This document shows, piece by piece, positions 47,044-58,004 of a stretch of 64,000 bases of DNA. Position 1 is the first letter of the stretch, and each line of letters starts with the position of its first letter. Both the position numbers and the translations under genes were made by a program. The notes beneath the pieces are model-generated. The model was not told the DNA's origin and searched no databases. It worked only from the letters and a program-made list of their open reading frames with translations. Origin of the DNA: Plantago major (lineage: Eukaryota > Streptophyta > Magnoliopsida > Lamiales > Plantaginaceae); assembly GCA_026545765.1 (NCBI GenBank), contig CM048840.1, positions 21,580,765 to 21,644,764 on the forward strand, given 5' to 3'.

Positions 47044-50000
47044 CTATACATCTAATGATGTACAACAACTTGGCGATGGAATGTAATCGGATCTTAATTC
47101 CATGGTGTCAACTGAATAATCCTCCACGGACAAATCAGGTAGATCATCACCTGTACAATCAGGTATTGTTTTGATGTCAGGCCCATGAACAATGCAACCA
47201 GTCCACATGTAGGAAAAAATTGATCATGAAAGAAAATTAAGATATTTTACGCATTACAGTAGAATCGTGATATGAAAATCTAAATAGAGCAGGAAATAGT
47301 GGAAATCAAATCTTGAGAAAAAAGCTCACCAAAAAAATGTCAGTGCATCAAATCACTACCAGTCTAGCACATAAAAAGGTGCAAATGATGTGTTGCACAT
47401 GATATGCGCACATAATGTGTCATGCGTGCAGACCAAATAGAATTGAAGAGCTTGCTAGTAGAATAATTTCAGGATAACTTTGAAGGTGTTAAACGATGAT
47501 ATATACCTGATGTGGAAGCTTCAACCTCGGTGGAGATTTCCTTTTCTTTATTCACAAGGGAACCTTGTCCTTCAACTTCAGTGGATAACTAGCATAAGGA
47601 ATATGTATAGTTAGAGGATGCATCGTATCCGACCACAAGCATAAAACATCAAGTGCATGCAGCAAATAACCAAATATGGAGAACCTGAGATATGCTTTCA
47701 CAGGTGCATTCAATCAAAAGTAAGAACTAAGAAGGTCGAAAAATTGTGACCACAATAAAGTCTATAGTTATTGGAATTCTTCCATCTGGTTAGACGGTTA
47801 TGTTATAAATGAAATTATATATGTCTTAGAGACAATCAAATTGAGGACAAATATACATATTCGATTCAGTATTTATTTATGATTATTATTCATCTATAAA
47901 TATGCATTACAGTATGTAAATATTATTATATGTTTGTCTGTAATTGTTTACATATGTGTTCCCATGAGCTTTATGTTATCACTAAGAATGTGAGATCTTG
48001 AGTGACATAACATGGCTCTAAAATAACCCCAATCAATGATCATCGAAAAATGGGATATCGATGATGCATTGGAGATTGACATGTGGTCTGCATCATATCC
48101 TTTGAGGGTGTAGTAGTTCTCACGACTACGAATTATTTGGTAATCCGTGATGGACACATGGACACTTTAGAGAGTGTTGGTATACCCAGCCGATAAACCG
48201 TTTGATGTATTCTATTTACGTGTCTACGGAAGTAACGGTTTGTAGGGTGGTGTAATAGTCCTTTGACTTGAAGTCAATACGTACATGTGTGGAGTGGTGT
48301 GCTTTGACCATGACCAATGCTTGCACTCCTTGTAGGGGTAGATACGGCATGTTTTTGACATATCATGAAGCACATGTTGGTAGTAGTTGAACCAAGATAG
48401 GATTCATTCCTCAAAATAGACTTGGAGAGAATACTTAACTTATCATTACTAGTTTGATCAAAGTCGTTGGCCAGCGCAAGATATATTTGGAATTGTGTTC
48501 AAATATTATTGATCAATTAGTAGAATGAGATAAATGGATTAAGTTATTGGAACAGACACTAAATCAAGTTCTAGACTTAATCGAGTGTTCGCGAATGAAA
48601 GGATCGTATCATCATAAGCTCTACATTACAGGTGGTTTGCAATCCTCACAAACGTTCCTTATGTATTAAGAATGTTTGGTAAATTGTCTAGGAGTTTCAC
48701 CAAACCTTAATTAGATTAGTGCTTACTGTACATAAGGCCATATGGGTCACACTTTGTGGTGATTGTTATACAAACTGAGTATTAGAGTGAATTAAATATT
48801 AATTGGATTAATAAATATTTAATTTACTGAGAATTGATCTATTTGATAGAAACCATTAATAAGTCAAATTGAATTTATCGGACTTAATTAATTGTTATAC
48901 TTTTAGAAAGTAAACTAATTAAATTGGATTTAATTTATATTTGAAGAAAGATTAATTAGATTAAATTGGATTTAATTAATTAAAGCAAGCAAGTTTATTT
49001 GGACCAAATTGGAATGAAGTCCAAATATAAAAGCCAAAAGAGATAAAGAAAAATAAAGTTTATTTGGACCAAATTGGAATGAAGTCCAAATATAAAAGCC
49101 AAAACATAAAAAGAAAAATAAGCTGGGCTTGATGGATTTCGAACCCATGATTTGATGCTTGATGGATTCAAGCCCAACCAATTAGGCTAGGAGTCTTCAT
49201 CATATGGATTGCATTCCGGTTATTCAAGTATATACATGATTTGCGAGATCATATAAGATAACATACGTTTCTCCTCTCTTTCTTGGCTTGACTCATCTTT
49301 CTTCATGATTCTATTCTCCATAACCCTACTCACTAAATAGTTTAGTCTAGTTTCGAACAAGAACATCCTAGCGTTCTTCGGTAGAATAAATTCTCGTGGA
49401 TACCAAGGTAGAGGAAGCTAATCATGACGTATTGGGTTCAACATCTCATACATGACGAACAGATTTGAAGTACTTGACGAACAGATTCGCATAAGAGCTT
49501 TAAGGTTTTAAAGCTGCTGTCTGGAAAGCTAGTGCGACAAGTAAGTATTGATTTGCTTGTTTTACGTCATATAGTAATTGAATCAAGATCAATATGCAAT
49601 AAAATTTTCGAATTCCGCTGCGTTAACCTAGGGTTTGCATTGCATATTTTCCAACAATAAACATATACAGGTTGATGCTTATTAACTTAACTGAACAGAC
49701 ATATATCTCCTACAGAAGGCGAAAAGAATAACCAAGTAAACGAAAAGAAATTTAAAAGCCCCTTACATATGGAGCTGGTCTTTGGCCTCCTCCATGTGAG
49801 CGTCAAGGTAGCGATACACAACCGCCATAGACTTGAACTGGCATCTAATACCAGGACCTCTGAAATACTGGAAGAATCACAGAGAACACAAAATGTTTAG
49901 TAATTCCAGAGAAATATTGTAACAAACTTATGTCATCCCAGAAAAGCAGGAACAATCATATACTAGAACATATTAGGGGGTCATACCACGTCTTTAAGGG

Positions 50001-52698
50001 GCATTCCTTCATTTGGTTGTGTAGTTCGGACGGTCTTGGTCCATCCTTGTGGTAAATTTTCTGGAGTCGTTATTATGGGCGTGATCAAAATTGTTAGGTC
50101 AGTATGCAACAATATTAATATACATCTAAGAAACAGTAAACGCGCAATCTTTAAGTTTAAACAAAAAATTAGGAGGATGAAAAATAGTGTCATGTAACAA
50201 TGGCAATTAAGTATAATGTTCTAGAAAAAACGCGCAATGTAACGCTGGGAAGTGACAACTCCGGAAAAATAAGTAGTTTTTCATTCCAGAATAACTGCAT
50301 AAGCAGACACGATTGCTTGTAGTAAGAGATAGAGGTAACTAAGGGTTCAGTACCAGGTCTTTGCTTCTCTTTCTCTCCTTCCTTTTTGTTCAGACTTCCT
50401 TGATCAATCCTGGCAGTAATTCTGTTGGATTTGTGGTTTCAATGCTGACCTACAATGTTGAAATAATAACAAATGGCGATTAATGCCGGTCTACTTAATT
50501 AGTGTAACTGCAGATACGCGCTATTCCAACATAAGGGAAAGCACTAGAATCTCTCTTGTTAGAACACTAGCCTATAAGTGAGTATAATAGTTAAGTTGAG
50601 CTTGCAAGAAATGATTCAGCAGACTTAACATAAGATTCATTGTTATTGTAAAATATATTCCAACTTATGTTACACTTTGAATGCGCAAGTTTTGCGAAAA
50701 CAAAGCACTTGTTGTGCGCAAATATGCATGTATATAAACTGAGATAAATACCAATAAACTATATAAAAAAATAGCATACAGCTTTTATTTGAACATCTGA
50801 AACGAAATTTGTGATAAAATTTAATTACCTTATCCCCCTTCACTTACGCTTCCCCTTGCTCTGCTTTTTTGGAACGTGTTCACCATTGAGACATCCAAGA
50901 ACCGCCCGCTTGGAGTAGAAATTGCGGCCATTCGTTGGATGGTTGTAATACTAAATTAAAACCAAATACAGTAATTTCGGAAAGTGAGTGCACGTTTAAA
51001 GTTTAAAACAAAAGCAAGGATAATGGAGCGCACATAACCATGCCATTATGGAGATGCATTTGTCTTTCAAGGACAACAAACATGAAGATGGCAAAAAATG
51101 CAACGTTAATTTATGACGTGTTGCTAAACCAGTACGTAACACTTATTCTTTTTTAATGCCGATCAAAAGAATTCAGATGCAAACTGCATCATCAGATTCA
51201 CTCTTAAGTTATCAACAAAATCTATGTTTGGACAAGCTTTTTCATATCATGAAACTAGTTGGCTCACTTCACAAACGATTGTTGTTGAGAACAACCCATA
51301 CTATGGATTATCTTCACTACATTTTGTATATGTTCATATTTGAAGTGAAAAGTGAAAAGATATATACCTAAATTTGTTGGCAACTCTCTGGGGCATCGTA
51401 GCATTTAAATATGACGAAGAAAAAATGTATTGATCATGGTAAGAAAATTATGTTGCACACACGTGCACGCATATGTATGTCATATGTAAAGAATATCCCA
51501 CGTTTGTACACTTAAGCAGTATCTACTCGAAAGCACTATCAACATACTAGATCAGTAACACATCAGCACATATATACTACTCTAAAGCATGGAGATGTGC
51601 CTCCATTACTAGTAAACAACATCCTTTCCACTAGATGACATACAAGAAAGGCATCACATGTCTCATGCCATTTTATCATTTTTCTCAAAATAGAGTTTCC
51701 ATGATCAGTTAAACGTTGATGCACTACAATTCACGTCAACGTGCATGTAGTTTCCACCATCTATTCATAATCTAGCTCATGAGTACTAAATATTGTTTTG
51801 AATATCAATTTCAACTTCTTAACTCTTAACAACTGATCTTAACAGAAAGGCCACTACAAATTAACAGGAGTATAATATAACACTATCCCCCAAACTTCTT
51901 GACAATCTGAGCGTAAGCTATTCCAATGGCTACAAACAAAAGTTTCCAACTTCTTACTCCACAGAAAACATTTCTCTCGAGTATAATCATAATCTCAAAG
52001 ATTTCAAACCCCCAAAATTTTGTGGCAAGCAAGTAAATCATTATCTCAACATCAAATGCATTATATTAAAATCGAAACCAGCAACACCGTTCACAAACGT
52101 GCTACCGCTACAGATACACACCAATGGGAGTTCAGTTTATTTCACCGGAGATGACTAATTACAACATGTACATATTCTCCCTGGACTTCATTAATGAAGC
52201 CAAATTCCAAACTTTTTCTTAAAATTATGCATATGAAACCCCCAACCAGAGTCACCAAACCATGTAAATCAACATCTAACTCTTGTTTTAACATCAATTC
52301 AACATCTCAACTCTTGACACTTACAGCATGCAGGAAAAAGCCACTAAAAACAGGCACTTCAAATTTTCTGACTTCTTCAACAAGTGTGCCCGAACTCGGT
52401 GTACAGAAAGATCATGTTTTTACCACAATGCAAATAACAGTTTCAAACATACGAACACACACCAGTTGAATATTCTACTCTGCCCATTTAACCAAAACAC
52501 TTCAATCGAGCAAAATTCATCAACCAATGTTTTATTACTACAAAACTACAAAAATCTTCATTGAAAAAAAAAATCAAATCGATATGAAATTAAGTCATGA
52601 AAACACGAGAAATTTACCTTTGCTCTTATCCCGGGACCCCTGGCCTTTGTCCCGACCTTCCAATCGGTCGGCAACCACTCCGGATGCTCGTCCGCCAT
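47044..52698 (-). CDS. Methyl-CpG-binding-domain (MBD) protein gene, at least seven exons
   Basis: Plant MBD proteins are nuclear chromatin proteins that bind methylated or related DNA. Exons (high to low): 52698-52618 (MADEHPEWLPTDWKVGTKAR, then GPGIRAK), 50950-50848 (YYNHPTNGRNFYSKRAVLGC), 50449-50346, 50060-49987 (NLPQGWTKTVRTTQ), 49867-about 49768 (YFRGPGIRCQFKSMAVVYRY, then LDAHMEEAKDQLHM), 47588-47507 (acidic) and 47150-47044 (GDDLPDLSVEDYSVD, stop TAG). Exons 1-2 and 4-5 each form one MBD module (LP.W..., YY..P..G..F.S...V). Splice phases agree for exons 1-2, 3-4, 4-5 and 6-7. The 5-6 link does not fit in phase and may need another exon. Exon 3 contains a TGA at 50441-50439 where CGA would suit. 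A possible extra exon near 51371-51410 could not be phased. An LTR-like insert occupies the intron between exons 5 and 6. Confidence 0.65.
48985..49103. repeat. Direct repeat inside LTR-like copy 1
   Basis: AAGTTTATTTGGACCAAATT, GGAATGAAGTCCAAATATAA and AAGCCAAAA occur as a block twice, about 65 bp apart. Confidence 0.85.
49122..49196 (-). other. tRNA-like sequence within the LTR-like element
   Basis: On the minus strand TAGCCTAATTGGTTGGGC resembles a tRNA A box and D arm, and ATGGGTTCGAAATCCAT about 45 bp later resembles a B box and T arm. The T loop is too long and no acceptor stem closes, so this is not a functional tRNA; it may be a tRNA-derived relic. Confidence 0.35.
50671..50720. repeat. 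B3-array spacer motif inside an MBD-gene intron
   Basis: ACACTTTGAATGCGCAAGTT followed by TTGCGAAAA and CACTTGTTGTGCGCA resembles the spacer phrase repeated in every B3 unit (CACTTTCAATGCGCAAGCTT ... GCTTGTGATGCGCAC). Confidence 0.5.
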
Positions 52699-53581
52699 TT
52701 TTCGAATAACTGAATTGAATGATTCAAGGGAATTCTAACATAAGGCGGAGATGAGTTAATTGTCTGCCGATTTCTCTGAGAGCCGAGAGAAAAGGTGGAA
52801 AACTAGGAATGAAGAGTGCAGAGAAGCAGGTGAAGAAGAAGACAAAAGTACTCAGCAGCACCACGTGTAATTCAACCTGGGATGTTTGCATTTTTGGTGA
52901 GAAACTAAGGTTTCCAATTATGGGAATTGTTTGGAACTGGTTCTTGTAAAGTTTTATTGAATGTGTGAATTCGAGCTAGTACTATGTTTCTACAATTCAG
53001 TACTCTGCCACTGTCTTTTCAGTGGATTTTCTCGCACGTGTTTGTTCCATCTTCGCAAATGTGGTCCTTTATCTTTCATCTTTCACAATTCTCAACCTAT
53101 TATAGTTTGTGACATCGGATCAGATGTTTTTTTTTAGTTATTTCACTCAGTCCGTCCCAGAGTATCATTTCTGATACATCGGTAGGGAAAACTCGGAGAC
53201 ATTGAGTTAGCCTAAAACATCGTAAAAAGTCATAGAAGAAAAAAAATCAGGAGTCATTGGAACAAAAGTGCGCCAAACAACGGAAATGTTTGTATTGGAT
53301 ATGATTGGTTTTGTCGTTACATCAATGCACCACATAAATTGAATCACGACAATTTTTTATGTCAAAATCAATTAGGGTTTTGTTAGGACTCATCTGTACA
53401 ATAAATGGGCCTATTGACTTTGGAACGGTGACGCCCAAAGTTTCAGAAAGTTTAGAGGAATTGAATACGTTATTCATATTAATAAGGTGCACATCTCTTT
53501 TGGGGAATCCAGCCATAAGATTCAAAAGTTAAGTGTGTTCGCTCAAGAGCAATATTATGATGGGTGAACACCAGGAATTCT
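52699..53581. other. Upstream region of the MBD gene
   Basis: Probable promoter and leader of the minus-strand MBD gene. No distinct TATA box was recognised. A 67-codon minus-strand open frame (53322-53525) has no recognised domain. Confidence 0.35.
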
Positions 53582-53912
53582 TCTGGTGCACACACGAGTG
53601 ATGACAAAGTGCGCGGGAAACTGTGGGGCGTCATATTAATCCCCTCTTAAATTTCACATGTCTTGCCTAGACCAATCGTCCACCCCGAGTGGATGGTTCG
53701 TCTCCATACCATTTATAACAACCTGATGGGCTGGCGCAGTTACTTATAGACTGCTCAACGAGATGATACGATGGCCAACAGTACCAACACATGTCCTTCC
53801 CCACGCACTTTTTGACCGGCGCAGTTATTTAAGGACGGCTCACCGGGATATTATGATGGCTCCACTGTACCAAAGAATGTACTTCGTCCTCACTCGTGCG
53901 TGCACCAGGAAA
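53582..53912. mobile_element. Fold-back MITE candidate, ~330 bp
   Basis: The left arm TTCTGGTGCACACACGAGTG and the right arm, inverted, TTCCTGGTGCACGCACGAGT are followed on both sides by GANGACNAAGT, giving about 32 bp of imperfect terminal inversion. Inside is an imperfect direct repeat of about 90 bp (GGCGCAGTTA ... GATGGCC/GATGGCT). No target duplication identified. Confidence 0.6.
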
Positions 53913-53927
53913 CTATCTTGTTGGCCA

Positions 53928-55572
53928 TGTTAGAATATGGAGGTATGAAGCCTAGGTTCGCGGAACGGAAGTTTAAAATTTTTCTCTTCATATTGAACCA
54001 ACTGACAACGAATGAATAACAATTAGCACGTTAAGCATATCATCTAGTAAGAAATACTTACACGGATTGAGGTAGTGAATCCTCTACTAGGGAGCCCACA
54101 AGCTCAGCACTCACGATCTCACAAACATCTTGCAGTTTGCCTTGAGAATGCTAGGAATTCTACTGATATTTTGGTGGTATGAATAATATTTACTTTCTCT
54201 ATTCACTTTGTTCGAAAGAACTTTGATTAAAATGAAAAAGACCACTAGTTATATATATAGATTCAAAGGCATACAAGTAGTTGTCTTTCCACCATCCCAT
54301 GATCTTTTAACTTCTTTTAACAACTAACCATTTTGTAGATCATGAACATGTGGTTTGAGACCAAGTCTCAACACCACAACTACACGTTTGAATCAAGCCC
54401 TTCCTTCTTCATCTTAATTCATCTTTCGATATTTTCAGTCCAAGTGCACTTTCAATTATTTAATCGAATCAAATAATTAAGTAATTCTTCTATCTAATAG
54501 AACAAATCCAAAATATTAAATAAATTGATCTTGTCAATTATTTAATTGATTAATAAATTGATCCAATCAATAAATTAATCTTACCACCATTATTAGTCGT
54601 GAGCGTGAAACCATATAGTGTGACCCATAGGCCCTTGCGAATTGACCACTAATCAAATTACGGTTCGGATAAAACTCCTAGGTTGCTTAATCCAAACAAT
54701 GTAAATTCGAAGGTACATTTGTGAGGATGCAAATCTTAACCTAGAATGTAGAGTTCATAATGATACAGTCCTTTCATTCACGATTACTCAATTAAGTCCT
54801 GGGCTCGATTTGTGTCTACCCTTTATAACTTAATTGTGTCGTCTTATTGACCAGTTGACATTTTGATCATATTCAACTTACTTGAATATATCATGCTTTG
54901 GCCAAAGTCTTAATGGTCCAACATGGTTATGAGAACACAAGTAATCTCTCCGAGTCTATTCGATGAATGAATCCTATCTTGGCTCACATGTTATACTTAC
55001 ATATATCACGGTGAATCCAACACAAGCCGTATCTACTCCTATGGAGTGGAAGCATTGGACATTGGTCAAAGTTCATCGTTCCATATGTAATACAACATTG
55101 ATCTCAAGTCAAAGGACTATTACATTACCCTACAAACCGATAATACCGTAGACACATAAATAGAATCTACCAAACGGTTTCTCGGTGGGTATACCAATAT
55201 TACTCTAAGAGTATCTATGTGTCCATCACAAGTCCAGTACTTTATAGTCGTGAGACTAACTATATCCTCTAAGGAAGTGATGCGACCACATACATACTTA
55301 TCTCATATTATCGATATCCCCCCTTTTCTCGATAATCCTTAGTCGGGGTTGGTTCATGAGTTATATTACGTTTTCCAAGTTCTCACTCACTTGGCAACTA
55401 AAATAAACTCAAGGGAATATTAGCATATATAATGACAGACAAACAGATAACATATTAATATGTGAATATAACATTTATATATAGAAATATAAAACCTCAA
55501 ATGACACTAAATGTGATAATAGTACAATCGTCCTCAAATAAGATTGTCTCTAGGACATTATACTACCCATCA
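53928..55572. mobile_element. LTR-like element (solo LTR?), copy 2, inverted relative to copy 1
   Basis: TGTTAGA to CCATCA as printed (on the other strand TGATGG to TCTAACA). Homologous along most of its length to the reverse complement of 47801-49656. No coding capacity and no matching 5-bp flanks, so it is probably an old solo LTR or large non-autonomous derivative. Confidence 0.55.
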
Positions 55573-56207
55573 TAAGATTTTCTAGAGCATGCATGCTTAA
55601 TTCTGAAATTCTTATGAATGGATTCTCAAAAAGAAAATTGCACATTTGGTATGAGTAACGTTCACAATCTCTTTAAGCTCTCTGAAACTTTGGGACGTTA
55701 CAATTTCTCAACAAGTTCGACTTTAATAAGCTAACTCACAAACAAACCGAATATAGTATGCTTTGAAACAACTCATTTGCATACACAACTTATGTTTTAC
55801 AACGAAAACCGTTTATCATGAAGTTTTTTAACCTAAATAACATTAATATACTCCTAGGATTAGAATACAAGAGGTCGACTATTACAGCCAGTGAAAGTCG
55901 AGATTGGAATACATTCTAGATAAGCAAAGTACTAATTAAAGCTAGGTTGAAGGTCCAACAAGTTGGGAACATCACCATTCGAAAAGACTTCCAAGTATAA
56001 GTACATTAATACTATGGTCTATGGGCGTAACCAAAACGCAACATAAACTTTTAACGGGTCAATTGGGTATAGTATCTTGACACCAGATTAACATCTAGAC
56101 TGGGCTTGAAAAATCACCTTATCGAGCCCCTACAGAACATCTATATATCTATCTTCTCGGTACTTCGTCCATTTCATGCACTAATTCACACCTTCTGCTC
56201 TCCAATA
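55573..56207. other. Upstream region of the SAL1-type gene
   Basis: AT-rich DNA with no gene. It contains the leader of the nucleotidase gene, including an in-frame upstream ATG at 56106. Confidence 0.4.
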
Positions 56208-58004
56208 ATGTCATACAACAAACAACTAGCCGCTGCCAAAAAAGCCGCATCCCTCGCTGCTCGACTCTGCCAGAAAGCGCGAAGGGAGTTATCGCAATCT
56301 GAAGTCCAAGCTAAGTCCGACAAAAGCCTCGTCACGGTAGCTGATTATGGCTCTCAAGCTCTTGTTACCATTATTTTGGAGAAAGAACTTCCATCAATGC
56401 CATTCTCACTAGTTGCTGAAGAGGACTCACACGACCTTCGCAGTCAAGAATCTGGAGAAACATTGCGTCGCATAACAGAACTTGTCAATGAAACCTTATT
56501 ATCAACTGATCATGATGATGGAAAGAGTGCCCTGCCTCTTTCTGAAGAAGAGGTTCTTGTGACTATTGATAAAGGCAAATCCGAAGGTGGTCCTTGTGGA
56601 CAGCATTGGGTTTTGGACCCGATTGATGGAACAAAAGGGTACTTGAGACGAGATGGTCAGTATGCTATTGCCTTAGCCCTGCTAGATGAAGGGAAAGTTG
56701 TGTTGGGAGTTTTGGCTTGTCCTAATCTTCCCTTAGCATCTATTGCCTGTGCCTATCGTGAGACGGAAGCTTGTGAGGATAGAGTCGGTTTCCTTTTCTT
56801 CGCGCAAGTTGGTAGTGGAACTTATATGCAGTGTCTAGATGGATCTGCACCAACAAAGGTAATCTTACATAAGGCTTCAAGTAATTTCAAAGCAATTCAG
56901 TTTAAAATGTCAATTTGTAGCATTGTCACTTGCAGGAGAAAGACTTGTAGTACTATTCTTTCTTCTTGGTTACCTTCTTGCTAAGTAGACTAGCTCTATG
57001 TATGCCAAATGTGGATGTCTTAATCTTACATAAGGTTTCATGTAATTTCAAAGCAATTCAGTTTAAATGTCTTTATAGCATTGTCACTTGCAGGGTTGAA
57101 GTCAGGATTCAAAATCAGCCAAATTCCTAAAAACTGCTAAAAGTCTGCTAGTTTTCCTTTCTTGTTTCTTGGTCCTGCTGGACTTAACCAATCTCTAACC
57201 TAATCTCTGAATGCCAGGCATGTTTTGAAACATTCGACCAGTTAAACATCAGATCTACATAAATATGCTCCCCTGAACTTACTGCTTAAATTATGCATCT
57301 TCTGCTTTGAACTTACCAGATAGAGCATTAATTAGTCGTGTCTGGAATAAGCACACCAGACATTTTGTACATACTATTTTATTTTCAGTCCAAGACTTGT
57401 AGTACTGTTCTTTCCTCTGGGTTGCCTTCTTGCTGAGTAGACTAGCTCTTAAGTATGACAAATGTGGATGTCATAAGTTCACTTATTGGTCTAGAATACT
57501 GGATGTTTTAAGTTTGAAAGCCTTACCTATGTGTATGATCAACATAAGATTTCTTCATTCTTGCGCCTAAGATCAACTCGTGGCGAATTTCAGGTACATG
57601 TTAGTAACGCAGAAAACCCTGAAGTAGCATCCTTTTTTGAGTCCTTTGAAGTAGCACGTTCTTCACACAGCTTGATAGCAAGTAAACTTGGTGTTAGAGC
57701 ACCACCAGTGAGAATAGACAGCCAAGCAAAATACGGTGCTTTGGCTAGAGGCGACGGGGCAATATACATGAGATTTGCCAAGAAAGGGTACAGAGAAAAG
57801 ATATGGGACCACGCAGCCGGTTACATGGTTGTGACAGAAGCTGGAGGTGTTGCCACAGATGCAGCAGGAAAGGCTCTGGACTTCTCCAGAGGGAGATATC
57901 TTGATCTGGAAATCGGTATAATCGTTACGAATCATAAACTGATGCCTGCTCTTCTTAAAGCTATTCAAGAGTCCATCAGGCCAGAAACAGCTTCTCTGTT
58001 GTGA
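56208..58004 (+). CDS. SAL1: 3'(2'),5'-bisphosphate nucleotidase / inositol polyphosphate 1-phosphatase
   Basis: Hydrolyses 3'-phosphoadenosine 5'-phosphate (PAP) to AMP. In plants SAL1/FRY1 acts in chloroplasts and mitochondria, controlling PAP as a retrograde stress signal and sparing exoribonucleases. Exon 1 is 56208-56858 (217 codons) and exon 2 57594-58004 (136 residues); the 735-bp GT-AG intron is phase 0. The 353-residue product matches the length of the Arabidopsis short form. Metal-binding motifs of the lithium-sensitive phosphatase family are present: EED at 71-73, DPIDGT at 137-142 and WDHAAG at 288-293, plus GGPCGQHWVLD. ATG 56208 begins the conserved MSYNKQLAAAKKAASLAARL. An in-frame ATG at 56106 would add 34 residues that could be an organelle-targeting extension; it is hydrophobic with few acidic residues. 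No damage is visible. The AHL paralogue is a less likely identity. Confidence 0.92.
56859..57593 (+). repeat. SAL1 intron built of internal duplications
   Basis: The phrase AATCTTACATAAGGYTTCA ... AGCATTGTCACTTGCAG occurs at about 56861-56936 and 57023-57094. A second phrase, AGACTTGTAGTACTRTTCTT ... AGTAGACTAGCTCT, occurs at about 56940-57025 and 57394-57475. Both copies of the first phrase end in an acceptor-like TTGCAG. Confidence 0.85.

Larger units (their letters stand above)
47801..49656. mobile_element. LTR-like element (solo LTR?), copy 1
   Basis: Runs approximately from TGTTATAAATG to TTTTCCAACA and is homologous, in the opposite orientation, to 53928-55572. Shared phrases include GTAATAGTCCTTTGACTTGA and GTAGATACGGC. 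It has TG/CA-type ends but no clear target duplication, no coding capacity and an internal direct repeat. It lies within the last large intron of the MBD gene. Exact ends are uncertain by about 20 bp. Confidence 0.55.

Noticed and set aside
49122..49196. Functional tRNA gene
   Set aside because: No closing acceptor stem, and the T loop is too long.
51371..51410. Extra MBD-gene exon (KCYDAPESCQQI)
   Set aside because: No acceptor gives a usable phase, and it ends in a stop at its own donor.
52194..52709. Plus-strand open frames of 60-91 codons
   Set aside because: They lie in intron 1 and exon 1 of the minus-strand MBD gene, with no recognisable domain.
57663..57968. 101-codon minus-strand frame
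   Set aside because: Antisense shadow of SAL1 exon 2.
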